Positions 1 to 13,400 of a stretch of DNA of 64,000 nucleotides are shown here, piece after piece. Position 1 is the first letter of the stretch; each line of letters opens with the position of its first letter. The notes beneath the pieces were generated by a model. It made no database searches. It was not told the DNA's origin and saw only the letters and a program-made list of their open reading frames with translations. Origin of the DNA: Hibiscus mutabilis (Eukaryota; Streptophyta; Magnoliopsida; Malvales; Malvaceae); contig CM033714.1 in NCBI GenBank assembly GCA_019671005.1, positions 86,977,909-87,041,908 on the forward strand, in the 5' to 3' direction. Position numbers and translations under genes: made by a program.

Positions 1-355
1 GGATCTTTGAAGAACCATTTGCCCAAACCCATATCTGAAATTGTATTGGACATGGGTACTTCAAGAAAAATAAAGATCCAGATAACACCTCACGAGGTGA
101 TGGGAAATTGGCAATAGTACCAATAGTAACATTCATTTACTCATTTTTAAAGTAATAAGTTAACCAAGGCCAACAGTTTGATCTATGGTTTATTTTCAGG
201 TAAAATGTACAAAGATGAAAATTCAGAGGATGCAATGGATTAGGACTTTCGAGTGCATTAAACCTAGGTTCTTTCTTCTTTGTAAGGAAAGAAAAGGCAA
301 TGGCAAACCTATTCTATTTCGATAAATTTATAACAAAAATAGATATTTTGTATAC

Positions 356-1372
356 CTGAGAGACATGGTATTCCGGACCATTAGTCAATGAGAAAGTAAT
401 ATACCCTCTCGGCTGCCCTATCTCATCTGTCACCAAGTAAGAATTCCAATTAAAAAGAAATATTTACATAAATGTCTGCCTGTGAAGTCACAGTAAGGAA
501 TGTAAACATCAGGATAATGATACAAGTATTCACGAATTTATAAAACAATCCATCATTTTCAGGATGTTAAGAGAAGTTAACGAACCCAAAGCAGTCCTGC
601 TCCAACATGGTTTTAGCTCCCGACTGTCCTCCATCCAAGGCCCTCTACTCCTCTTTGAAAGCTTCAGGAGGCCGTCCTTCTCGAAAACATTGGTACTATC
701 AAATTGAACATCCTCAGCATCTCCAGGAAGTTTCTCCTATGTAAAAAGAACAGAAAAAAAAAACCAAATTTAGAGTATACATTCAAGGCTGTAAATAAGA
801 TTGGCATTGGGGGAAAAACATTTATAATTCCTCTTGTTGGTCACAAAGGCTTGGGAAATTGAATAAAGGCATAGGACTCAGATTATAAATATGAAATAAC
901 AAGTACTTAACTCTCCTAAACTTCAAGTGGATTGTTTTATATACCTAATTCAATCTAGTTTTCCATATACTTCACCTGGAAAACAATTTCCCCCCAGATT
1001 TGAAGATCAGGGTGAGCATATATTCTTCTGTTTCTTAAAGTTGCAGATTTGATGTCCAATTAAAGCTTAACAAGCCAAGATGTGATAATAACACATAAAG
1101 TGGGAAACTGAAGCAACTTGTTTTTGATTCAGTGTCACAAAGTCAGAGATTAATCAAATAAAAACACAACGTTATGGAAATTGGGGAGTGGGTTTAGCAT
1201 AAAAATCCAAACTTTACAAAACAAAGATTAAAAACTTGAGAGTTAGATCAAAGAAGAAAGAGGGGATTACTTGGAGAGAATCAAAATGGTCTCTTTTGAT
1301 CATTTGAGCAAGCATCACAAACATGGTGATAGTGAGTATACCCGCCACAACTTGCCTCAAATCAAACCCCAT
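356..1372 (-). CDS. MSR: MSR-like / O-fucosyltransferase-family protein, 5' part only (exons 1-3)
   Basis: Three minus-strand exons can be joined: 1271-1372, 586-736 and 356-426, giving 108 codons in one frame with GT donors and AG acceptors. The rest lies beyond the left edge; intron 3 is at least 355 bp and positions 1-355 show no coding sequence. The start is the Met of MGFDLRQVVAGIL; an upstream in-frame Met (1414) is less likely because the family begins at this motif. Residues 8-24 form one hydrophobic segment, as in a type II Golgi membrane anchor. Exon 2 carries GPWMEDSRELKPCW and exon 3 carries GYITFSLTNGPEYHVSQ, both hallmarks, from memory, of the plant MANNAN SYNTHESIS-RELATED proteins (GT106/O-fucosyltransferase superfamily), which promote mannan synthesis in the Golgi. 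The catalytic part is not in the window, so activity cannot be judged. Another plant O-fucosyltransferase-like clade is possible. Confidence 0.7.
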
Positions 1373-1695
1373 TCTTTCTCTCTTCAAAATTCTGTGATAC
1401 AAAGGAAAGCCCAAAAAAGTAAAAATTCAAAGCTCAAAAGAAGAACAAGAAGCTGAAACAGAAAGTTTTAGTTGAAAAATAAAGAGAGTAGATAGTGCAG
1501 CAGTAGTTAAGTGTGTAATGGAAGAGTCTTACACCACCGACACTTTGCCCTGAAAATGATTTGCTGTCTGTTTCCTTACACCAACATATTTTATAGAAGA
1601 AAAAAACTTACCAAACGGTTAAATAAAGGGACAAGGAATAACATCCGTTGGAAATTGGAATTATATTAATTTCTAGATAATAATGTGGAACTGAA

Positions 1696-1995
1696 TTTAC
1701 CAACAAGTTTACACAAGCCTTTGAATACACAAAGTTTAATAAAATTATATATATTTTATTAAAAAATATTTTAATACATAAATTTACACAAACTTTTTAA
1801 TTTTAAGACTTAGAATTGTAGATTAAGGCTTAGAGTTTAGAGATTTAGTGTATAAAGTGTAGAATTTAAGGTTTATGGTTAGAATTTAGAATTTATGGTT
1901 TAGGTTTTAGGGGGCTAGGGTTTGAGACTTAAATTTTAAATTTTATAGAAGGTTTGTGTAATTTTTTTATACAACTTGTATATCAAAATATAATT
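1696..1995. repeat. Degenerate copy of the telomere-core TIR element
   Basis: The stretch has a run of TTTAGGG-like and TTTARR-like heptamers (about 1800-1950) flanked by eroded ends that still read like the terminal repeats of the element at 2549-2825, for example TTTACACAAGCCTTTG near 1709 and TTGTATATCAAAATA at the right. No target duplication could be made out. It lies upstream of the MSR-like gene and has no ORF. Confidence 0.45.
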
Positions 1996-2548
1996 TTTTT
2001 ATTAAGTAAAGAGAAAATTATTTTTTCAAAGTTAACGTCAAGATTTGAGTCCATACAAAATAAGACAATATAAATATTTTTGATCACTCACTCAATTAAT
2101 GAAATTATATTTTTAATTGTTCATTCATGCTGTATTTGTGTTGCTTCTTGATATGTCTCATATTTTCTATAATTTATTATAGATTAATAGAATTGATGAT
2201 TCGGTTTTAATTTTAAATCCAATCACTTAAAATTAGATTATTATATTGGTGCGTATTATAATTAATTATAAATGTTATTTTCAAATTTTTATTTGTTTTT
2301 TGAAACGTTGTGAGAAGTATATTCTAATTTGCATAATATTTGTATATAAATTCTCGTAATTAGTTTAAAATACTAAGAAAAAGTTAGAATATTATTATTA
2401 GAATTTGAATTAAATAAATTATTTGTAGGATATCTAAATCTGTTGAATATTCAAATTTAGTAATAAAAAATTAAAAGCAAAATTGATAATAGATATAGAT
2501 ATCCAAGTCCGCTATACAAAAAAGTAATGGAAATTAGAATAAAGAATT

Positions 2549-2825
2549 GGAAAAAACTTTGATACACATGCCGTGTAAACTTTAGTTTACACGTTCCTTT
2601 TAGTTTTAGGGGTTAGGGTTTTAATTTAGGGTTTAAGGTTTAGGGGTTTAGGTTGTAGGGTTTAGAATTTAAGATTAGTGTTTAGAATTTAGTGTATAGG
2701 ATTTAAGGTTTAGGGTTTAATTTTTAAGATTAGGGTTAGTAATTTAGGATTTAGGTTTTTATAGTGTAAATACACAGGCTTGTGTAAAATTAATTTTACA
2801 CAGCATGTGTATCAAAGTTTTACCC
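2549..2825 (+). mobile_element. 277-bp Mutator-like MITE with telomere-like core, intact copy 1
   Basis: The element begins GGAAAAAACTTTGATACACA and its right end, read in reverse complement, begins GGGTAAAACTTTGATACACA, so the two ends are inverted repeats of about 25 bp. The same 9-bp word TAAAGAATT lies immediately outside both ends (2540-2548 and 2826-2834): a perfect target-site duplication of the length made by Mutator-like transposases. The interior (about 2600-2760) is a degenerate array of TTTAGGG-like units. No ORF is present, so it would need a transposase supplied in trans. A second intact copy is at 59874-60138. Confidence 0.85.
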
Positions 2826-2834
2826 TAAAGAATT

Positions 2835-4493
2835 ACAAGTCTTTGTCCATTAACCGTAAGAGTAAAGTGAATTCGAATAATGGATATCCTAATATTACTA
2901 TCCACATTTGTTATGATTATGTTTTAAACAGTGATTTGATTTTAAATATGAATCCATAGTATATTAATATAAATAAATTAAATATCCACAAATATCCGGG
3001 TACACATTGTTTATTATTTTTCTTATTTATTTATTTATTTCTAGAAAATGTTAGTTCGGAATTCAAATGAGATTAATTCAAACATATTTAAAAAGAAGTT
3101 AATAATTATTATATTATTTGTTATTTACAGCAAAAAAGGTATTAACATTAAAAACTTACTTTAAAATAATAGAATGATTATTAATTGATACTTAAAAATG
3201 CCAAATCACTGTACAAAAATATTTTAATGCTCATTAAAATTGATTTTTTATCAGGCACTTTTCAAAAAAAATGATTAACAATGTTTTCAACACTATTATA
3301 TAAATGTGAGCTATATTATAATTAATAATAAACAATCCTTCAATAACTCCATAATAAATGTGCTTGGTCATTTTAAATTTAATATATTTATCTTTTCAAA
3401 AAAAAGATATTGTTTTAAATGACATTAAATTTTAAGTTTGATCCGAAACAATCCTTCCTTTTTCATTCATAAAAAATATATATTTATGATTTTACTCTCA
3501 AAGTTTTAATCCTAAAAACAATTATCAAATTTTAGCCGATTGAACACTAACATAGTTGGCATCATTGTTGTTAAGATATTTAAGAGAGTGTAAGTTTGAG
3601 TGCAATTAAAATATAATTGTCTCAGATTTAAAAAATAGCTATTTTTTTTAGTAATATGCATGTCAATCTTATGGTTTATAGTACGAAACTGCCCCTCCTA
3701 ATAATATCGTCTCCAAAATTTAAAATTATATAAAAAACCAGATTTTGAGGAAATTTTCTTTCCCTATGGCATGTTAACAAATCTAAAATGGCACCTTACC
3801 TTGGAAAACACATAAATATAATTTCTTCATTTACCTTCTTTCTATTTTTGTGCATTTTGCTTGTGTTTTACTCTTTGACAGTGTTCAGTTCACCACAGGA
3901 ATGATACCAACATACCCAACAAAGTTGTCCATACTTTGCAAAATTTGGTAGTTTATCTCGATTTAGTCCTTGATTTTTTTTTTCTGGTCGAGGAAGAAGA
4001 AGATGAAAAATGAGAGCGTTGGAGAATACACTAAGCTTTATATGTTGTCATGTTTTGAATATTATGATTCTCCAACACAATGAATTTTTATATCCAAACC
4101 CCATGATAATAAAATTAAAAACAACGCAATTACTTGAAATTGAAAAAAAAAATACAGTATATGCAAGTATAACAAACAATAGACACAAATAGAGTTTCTT
4201 AAACAGGCTTACAACACATGAAGGGATACAATCGTCAACACTTTTGGGGCATAAAAATTTCATATAGGATTTTCCTAAGTAAAAGCTTGGTACTAGTATT
4301 CATTCTGAAAACACTTGAACCTAATTGTGAAAGCTAACCGCAAAACATGCAAAAATCTGGTAATTTCTCTTTACAATGAGCATTTGGTCGGTTAATCTGA
4401 TGTGCAGCAATCAGAACCCTGACCAAACCAGAGTTTCAACAACTCTGTACGATGATTCCAGAATTGAGATGTTACCTTGTGATGGGATTTTCT
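2835..4493. other. AT-rich intergenic DNA and NUP160 3' flank
   Basis: No gene, RNA gene or well-bounded element was recognised here. The DNA is highly AT-rich with homopolymer runs. Small ORFs near 4010-4263 look like chance ORFs. The part next to 4494 must contain the NUP160 3' UTR, but no clear polyadenylation signal was found. Confidence 0.5.
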
Positions 4494-7400
4494 TTAGCTT
4501 GTTGAAGAAACAGCATCATCCGAATCCACCTTTAGCTGAAAACACAGTGAAATTGTGCCAAATTGTCAGCAGTGAAAAGCCACCAACATGTATTAATTCA
4601 AAACATCCACCGGAACATACCTGCTTTAGATGATTTAGTAAAGATTCATACAGTAGCCTTTTGAGCTTATCACATTGATCAACCATGTGACCTGAACTGA
4701 TCAACCCCTCTAGTTGGCACCAAAGCCTCTCTACCGTGTTATATGGGAACCATACTGCAGACGGTCGTTTTCGATTAATTATGTCTACAGGTCTCTGCAG
4801 AAAAGTTTTACGGAAGACACTGGTTAGCATAGAAAAATCTTCAACAATTTGCTAAAACATCCAACTCATTTGACTTTTCCTTTTGGGTTCCATGATATTT
4901 ATTGGTAAATTTCTGATGTGGCATTAGGAACCGGATAAGAATAATCAATCAACGTGTCAACCAGATTAAAAAAAATACTGTGATTCATTTTCTTTAAACA
5001 CTTTTTCCCCCATTTGGGAAAGACATGGATTGGAATATGATGGATGTTTTCTGACATTATGAGTGTCATTATTTATGCATGTATACATATACCCATTATG
5101 GAAAACAGATGAATAGGATTAAACAAGTAAACATGGCATTCAAATTTTGTAACTTACCGTTGATGCAAACACCTCTACATACTCAAGAAACAGATTTGTT
5201 GCTTCTGTATATCGACCATAATCAACATATAGTCGAAACAAGGATGCTGGACTAGGGTCTGGACCAGCCATTCTGCCAGAGCTCTCCCTTTGATTTTCCT
5301 GCTCAAACCCAATAGAATGTGATAATCACAAGTATAAGAATAGGCAATACTGATCCAGTCATGATAAGGTTAAAAACAGTTTTTAAGCAGATTAGTTACA
5401 TTCAGTTAAATAAAATTATCCTTGAGCCAACTGGTATAAATCGTTGCTGATGTAAGCAAAAACATTTAGAAAGCAAGATAAGAGTTGATGAAAAGACGAG
5501 CGGACATTCAAACTCATTTTGGGATTTTTTTCTTTTCCTTCAATTTTCCCGACCCAATTAACAATCTCTAAAATAAACAGATAGAAAATGATTATTCCAG
5601 AATATTCAGCTGGTTGGATATGGCTACAAAAGAATCATTTTACTAGCTTGAAGGATTTTCATGTGAAACAATTATATATCATCTTACAGCCTTGTCCTTT
5701 TTCTTTCCTCTTCATACCTATGTATTGTTGTGTTATCTTAATAGAGCCATTCTAGGTCATTAAGGCCATGCATTCGGTTCTCACTTGAATATCATAGAAT
5801 CTCATACCATATAAATTATCTTTCCTTGAAAAGAAAATAGATGGAAGACCGAAATAGTTTTCACTTTTCAAGATTTATATTGTGGGTAGACTATTACCTT
5901 GAACATTTTAACTAGCCATAAAGGCAATTCAATATGAGGATCAGTACGAAGAAGTGTTTCAGCAACAACTACTGGCAATCTAGGATGAATATATTTGTAC
6001 TTTTCCTGCCACAGACATCCCAAGATGAGTCAGACGAAACAAGAAATATAAGAAAAGGCAACAAGGATAAATGTTTAAGGTCGCTTTTGTACTTCACATC
6101 TTTAAAACCAAATCACAATTCAATTACTCAGGGTTTTAATCCCAAGAAAGAAAAGGAAATCAATTGACCCTTCACATGTCAACGCAGTTACGGCACAAAA
6201 CACAAGTACATAATGTTAGATTATCCGATAGAGTTAGAGTCTTTATGTAAATAGTAGTTTAAAGATAGAGTTAGAGTCCTCATGTAAATAGTAGTTTAAA
6301 TTAAAGTTTACTTCCTAAAAGATAGAGTTAGATGTCTTGTGTACTTAGGACTCCTAATTGTAACTAAAGTCCAATACTTGAGTCTATAAATTCACTGTAA
6401 AGGGATGTAATTTTTTGAAAATATTCAATAACAGAAAATCAATTCTGTTTTCTTCTTCTTTCCTGCAGAAACTTAAATTCTGCTTTATTTTTATGCGTTA
6501 ATTAGTTTTTCCTAAAGCTAGAAAATTGCTTTTCTACATGGTATCAGTCTAACATCGATCCTAGTTAGAATTCTTAATGGGATCCCCTTCGACAACCTTT
6601 GAGATGCTATCCATAGCAGAGCAGCTCTTTGGATTGAGTTTTTTCCGAAATTTCAGGTTCGACAAAGAACTTTGTGAAGCGATTTAGCCCTCGTGGAGGA
6701 TACAAGCATACAAAATACTTGTTCTCCCTCTGCACTTTTTCTACCAAAGGTGCATCAAAGCATGGATCATCGACTGGAGCATCCGATCACATGTGGTAAC
6801 AGGAATTATTCCTTAGTTTTTTGATTCATCTTCTACAAGTTCTATTAAAACAGTAGATGGCTCTTTCTCTCCTATCAAAGGAAGTGGCTCAGTCCTCATT
6901 AACGATAATTTGTTGCTTGAAGATGTTTTGTTTGTGCCTAATCTCTTTGCAATCTCATCTCTGTTAGTAAACTCTCCAAGAATTTGAAGTGTTCATTACG
7001 CCATCAATCTGGTTGTTTTTTGCAGGCAATGAATTCGAGGAAGATGCTTGGCACTGCTAGCTTGCAAAATGGTCTTTATGTCCTCGGAAATCAACCATCT
7101 ACCCTACCAAATACTTTTTGCTCTTTGACTTCTTTAGGGCAAATTGATAATATAATGTTATGGCATTTTAGGTTAGGGCATCCTAATTTTCATTATCTTG
7201 CTAAATTATTCCCTGAATTATTTGTTAATAGAAAACCAAGTTCTTTTAAATGCCATATATGTCCTCTCGCTAAACAGATAAAAGCATCCTATTTACCATC
7301 TTCCTACAAACCTTCCCAACCTTTTTCATTAATTCATAGTGATGTTTGGGGTCCTTCTCGAGTGAAGAATGTAATCGGTAGTAGGTGGTTTGTCACTTTT

Positions 7401-10400
7401 ATTGATGATCATAGTAGAACAACTTGGGCATATTTGTTAAGGGATAAATCAAGTAGCCAGCTTTTTTTGAGAAATTTTACAATATGGTTGAAACCCAATT
7501 TGAAGTAAAATTCAGATCTTCAAATCGATAATGGGAGTGAATATTTTACCAAGTCCTGGGGGAATTTTTAACAAAAAGGGATTGTTCAACTTAGCACTTG
7601 TGTGGATACACCACAACAAAATGGGGTTGCAGAAAGGAAAAATAGGCATTTGGTTGGAGGTAACTAGGTCTTTGATGTTCACTAGTAATATTCCTAAGTA
7701 TTTGTGGGGTGAGGCTTTGTTAATCGCAACCTATCTCATTAATCGAATGCCCAAGAAGGTTTTGCAATCTGTAACACCTAGAGCTGTTTTTTTGGAGAGT
7801 TACCCCAATTTTAAACCTTTGTCCTCTATTCTCCCTTTCAAAGTTTTTTTGTTGCACACTTGTGTTTGTGAAAGATTATGTTCCCTCTAGGTCAAAACTT
7901 GACCCCAGATCCTTGAAGTGTGTCTTGGTCGGGTATTCTTCACTTAAGACGGGCTACAAATGTTATCATCCTCCTTCTCGTAAATTTTTTACTTCCTTGG
8001 ATCTCACCTTTTTTGAACAGAACCTTATTTCCCTGCGGCTGCAAATCGGGGAGAATTGTGATGTTTTTCACCTCCTACCAATCAGGTTTATCCTTCTTTA
8101 CCTTGAGTTATTACCTACTAATAATCCTTTGTTATTTGAACCCCATACTCCTTTTAAACCCTTCTATTTCTTCACCTATTATTACACCTACTGACTTCCC
8201 ATCCTTCACCTATTGTTACTACTCCTCGAGTTCACCCAAACCTTCCTCACAAACCCCTCACCTCCTAAGCAATTGAAAGTTTATACCTAAAAATGTAAAA
8301 CTATTCCAGAGACTGTTTTGCAATCGACACTTGCCGAGAATTGGACTTGAATTGAGTTGCCAATGAAAATGATGGAGGTAATGTTCTAGCCGAGATTCCC
8401 TCTCATTTACTTGAATTTGATTATTTGCCTATTGCTAAAAGGAAAGGGTAAGACAATGTACAAAACACCCATTCAGAGGTATGTTGCTTATGGTAATCTA
8501 ATGCCATCATTTAAGGCTTTTACTGACTTGCTTAGATAAAAAACAGATACCTAACACTATTGAGGAGGCTCTAAAAGATCCTAAGTGGAGAAAGGGTCAT
8601 AAAGAGGAGATTGAAGCACTTGAAAAGAATGATACTTGGACCATTACAGATCTTCCACAAGGCAAGAAACCAATCGGATGCAAATGGGTGTTCGCCATAA
8701 AATACAACTCGATGGCAGTATACAGAGGTATAAAGCAAGGTTGGTGGCCAAGGGTTTTACTCAAACCTATGGAATTGATTATAATGAGACCTTTGCTCCG
8801 TAGCTAAACTAAATACAATTAGAGTTCTCTTAAGCTTGGCTGTAAACAAGGACTGGAAGCTTCATCAACTTGACATTAAGAATGCCTTTCTTAATGGAAA
8901 ATTGGAAGAAGAAGTGTACATGAGAGTGCCTTCGGGCTTGAAGTCGTAAAGGAGATCGAAAGTTTGCAGACTTAATAAATCCATCTATGGTTTGAAGCAG
9001 TCACCTAGAGCCCGGTTTGACAGATTCACCAAGGTGATTTTAGAAAATGGATACAAACAATCCTTGGCAGATCACACTCTCTTCATTAAGGTAACCTCTA
9101 GCAATAAAAGGGTTATTTTAATAGTATATGTGGATGACATTATTCGACGGTGATGATGATGATGAAGAGATAAGTCACTTGAAAGGGTTGTTAAATACAC
9201 AGTTTTTGAAACAAAAGACCTAGGAAAGCTCGGATACTTTCTAGGCATGGAGGTTGCTAGGTCGAGCAAAGGTCTAGTGATATAAACCAGAGAAAATATG
9301 TTCTTGATCTACTTAATGAAGCGGGAATGTTGGGATGCAAACCGTTGATACTCCCATGGAAGCAGGCTTAAAATTCAATAGAGAGGACACAAGCCCTAAA
9401 AAGGCGATAAGGGTAAATTTCAGAGGTTAGTGGGAAAATTGATTTATTTGTCATTAACTGACTGGACATTGCTTTTCGATTAATATTATCAGTCAACACA
9501 TGACTGATCCAAGGGAAGATCACATGGAAGTCGCAATTAGAATTTTGAGATACTTGAAAGGGACACGGGGCATGGATTGCTATTTAAAAAGACTCAAGAA
9601 AGGACTATTGATTTATTGATTCAAGTTGGGCAAACGAATCGACAGAAAGGAGATCAACTAGTGGTTCTTGCTCCTTTGTTTGGGGAAATCTAGTGACTGG
9701 AGGAGTAAGAAACAAACAGTTGTATCTAGAAGCAGTGTGATCTGCCAAGGAATGTGCGAAGGAATTTGGTTGTTAAAGCTATTGAAGGAGCTAAATGTGA
9801 ACCAAGATGAGAAGTTTGAGATTTTTTGTGATAATCAGTCCACCATACAAATTGCTCAAATCCAGTCCACCATGATAGGACTAAACATGTGGAGATTGAC
9901 AGCATTTTATCTCGTAAAAGATTACTAGTGGGGGACTTCTTTATCTTATGTTCCTCTGAGAAGAACAAGTGGCGATGTACTTACAAAAGCACTACCAAAA
10001 GCTTCTTTCGACAAGTTTCTATTCAAGTTGGGATTATACAATGTATATTCTCCAACTTGAGGGGGAGTGTTAGATTATCCGATAGAGTTAGAGTCTTTAT
10101 GTAAATAGTAGTTTAAATTAAAGTTTAAAGATAGAGTTAGAGTCCTCATGTAAATAGTAGTTTAAATTAAAGTTTACTTCCTAAAAGATAGAGTTAGATG
10201 TCTTGTGTACTTAGGACTCCTAATTGTAACTAAAGTCCAATACTTGAGTCTATAAATTCACTGTAAAGGGATGTAATTTTTTGAAAATATTCAATAACAG
10301 AAAATCAATTCTGTTTTCTTCTTCTTTTCTGCAGAAACTTAAATTCTGCTTTATTTTTATGCGTTAATTAGTTTTTCCTAAAGTTAGAAAATTGCTTTTC

Positions 10401-13400
10401 TACACATAAGACCCATGTACATTAAAACTTGGTTCGTGTGCAGTGTCAAAAATCACTAGGACAACTGATACCAAATTTCAACATCTAGCACAAACACTTA
10501 AATAGGAGACCAAATTATATATATATATATATATTGAAGAACTGCTGTATGAGAAACCAGCTGCAATTTTAGCATACAGGGTTAAACCATAATGTCTGAT
10601 GTTAGGTAGTCAATCTGAAAACTTTGATGCCGATTTTCCATTCTTTCACATTATCTTCAATTAAAATTATTAAAATTTGCATGCTTTCTATCATAAATTG
10701 CCTTCTGCTTCAGGGGGAAAAATCAAAAAGTGCATTGAAATAAGAAACCAATTGATGTGTTTAAATAATAAAAAAATTAAAACATCACATTTTGAATATA
10801 ATGCACGATTTTAATTTTTATATAGAATAATCATGTTAGATTGGGGTACTCAAGAGTTTATGGTTTTTCTTTTTATTATTAGCATTTGCCTTCTAGCCTT
10901 ATTTTATTAAGGTGACAAAAAGCAAGTAGAAAAAAAAAAGGTAATATATGAGAGATTTCAGAACTAGACGAGAACAATATTGAATCAGGCATAAAATACT
11001 TACAAGATAATGCTCAAGAGTTTCCCAGTAACAATTTGCCTTTTGTTCATTACCGAGCTCCATATCAGGCGAACTGTGAACAACCACTTCATCCGTGGAT
11101 GAAGTCAATAATAGACTGTGCGGTCTGAAATCAACCCGACAAGTAAAGCCACATTATGTAATGAAAAATTTGCTTCATTGGCAAATCAAAATAAGGAAAA
11201 AGTGAAACAAATGAAGTGCGAACGGAAACTGATTTTACCTAGTCCTAGATGAGCTAAATGTACTAGGGCAGCATTTTAATGCAATTGTAGAGAAGATCTT
11301 TTCCAATTCCCTGACCAAAGAGGACCACGAAGTAAAAGTCAACAGACATTCCAGAAGCACATGATAATCAGGACATTTAATGAAGCAGCAGAAAGGGTAA
11401 ATATTTCCACCTCTTCAGTCCTGAATCCTTCCAGAATTTTAGAATAACACTAAAGGCCATGTCATATAAATTTGTCAAGACTAGAAGCTCAACCAGATCT
11501 GATGGGGCTTTATCGATCCCTGGAAAGCAATTAAAAATTAATGAATCATCCAAAAATGAAGTAACTATTAAAAGAGGGTAATAAAAGCTCCACTCAGCAA
11601 AGCATTGACATGGAGCATCCTCTACACTTTTCTTTCAAACAAAAACCATTTATTAAAATCATAAGCCTAGTACACCAGCTGTACACAAGAGCATACGCCT
11701 AAAATTGATACAAGAGCAAGAAAACAAAGCTATCTCAAAATCTGTAGGTTAATATGTAAATAATAAGAGTTGTAAGTCAATTCTAACTAAGTAGTTTAGA
11801 AGAGTTGTAAGTCTATCCTAACTAAGTAGTTTAGAAGAGTTGTAAGTCTATCCTAACTAAGTAGTTTAGTTAGAGTCTAACTCTATCCATATAAGGGATA
11901 AGAGTCTTAGCCGAGAGAATTCTACTCAATGTAAAACTCCTTGTAAAAGTCTATAAGTAGACTTTATTTTTCTGTAAATCAAAATAACAAGAGTAGAAAA
12001 CTTCTCTAACCCTATTTTCTACATGGTATCAGATTAGGAAGATCCTACCTATCCAACAACCTTTTTTTTCCTTCCAATCTCTCTGTCGATCAAAACCTTC
12101 ATTTTCAATGGCTCATTCAGACCCTCCGCTTCAAATCAGTTCTCAAAATCATCCTCGTCCCTCCGAGTTCCGGCTTTCAGATTCATCTCTTTCTCCAATT
12201 ACATCCTACAAACTAAATGGAAACAACTATCTCCCTTGGTCTCGGTCAAGAAGGTCAGTATATTACAGGAAGAAGGAAAGCTTCCTATCTCTCTCGATTC
12301 AATGCCTATTCCGAAGAAGAATGATCCAACCTATTCTAACGGGTTGAGTGAGAACAACATGATTATGTCATGGCTAATTAATTTCATGGTTCCCTGAAGT
12401 TGGGAAAATTTCATGCTCTACCAGATCGCAATGAGAGATATGGAGTGCAGCCGAGGATACATACTCCAGTGTGGATAATACACCAGAATTATTTGGGGTT
12501 GAAAACCAAATTAAGGACCTCGAGACAAGGAGATTTGTCTCGTAGTACAAGATTTTGGAGTTCTCACTAAGTGTTGGCAACAAATCGATTTATATGAGGC
12601 CAATGAGTGGAAGTGTTACGATGATGTTAACTTCTATAGTAGAATCAAAAATCGAGGAGAATCTTTCAATTTCTTTTGGACTTAATGGTGAGTTTGATGG
12701 GGCAAGGAGCAGAATTTTGGCTACTAAACCTCTACCATTGGTTCGGGAGGCCTTTTTCGAGATTAGGAGAGAAGAAAGCGGACTCTCCTTGATGGTACCA
12801 ATTTGCTCAACAAGCAGATGCTTTGGCACTAATTACAAACTCTAATCTCGGGAATAAACAAAGGAGGGGGAGACCATGGTGTGAACAACGTAAAAAAATT
12901 TGGACATTTGATGGAGCAAATCTTTGGAAGCTACATGAAAAACAAAGCAGACCGAAACCCTCTAAATCCAGATTTTGAAGGAAGCAAATGTTGCATCTAC
13001 AGAACATAATCCAAAGACTTGAAGAGACACGCAGATTGCAGAACTTCAACAAATACTCACCAACTATCGTCTAAAACTCATACTAACGCCTTAACAACAT
13101 CCAAGGTAGAATTTCTTGCTTAGCAACAATTAATTCCTTACATTGGATAGTAGATTCGGGTGCCCTCGACCATATGACAGAAATATGAGTCATTCGTAAA
13201 GTATAGCCATCACAGATTCTCCCTCCTCGATCAAGATAGCAGATGGTTCCCTCTCACTTGATTAAAGGGAGTGGCTCTATTGAATTAAGCAAACATATAG
13301 TATTATCGATGTACTTTATGTTCCTAAATTAGCTTGTAATTTATTATCGGTGAGCAAGTTGATTAAGGATATTCTTTGTAATGCTAATTTTGGGGTTGAT

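Larger units (their letters stand above)
6214..10404 (+). mobile_element. Ty1/copia LTR retrotransposon A (4.2 kb) in NUP160 intron 22
   Basis: The element is bounded by LTRs 6214-6538 and 10068-10404, starting TG and ending CA, and flanked by the perfect 5-bp duplication CATAA (6209-6213 and 10405-10409). The initiator-Met tRNA primer site follows the left LTR and a purine tract, TGAGGGGGAG, precedes the right LTR. The domain order protease, integrase, reverse transcriptase, RNase H on the plus strand is the copia order. It lies antisense to NUP160. The gag region is almost entirely deleted, so the element is shorter than a typical 5 kb copia. Confidence 0.95.

Noticed and set aside
1271..1456. 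Plus-strand ORF opposite the MSR-like exon 1
   Set aside because: It is the antisense shadow of a recognisable minus-strand exon with a correct splice donor.
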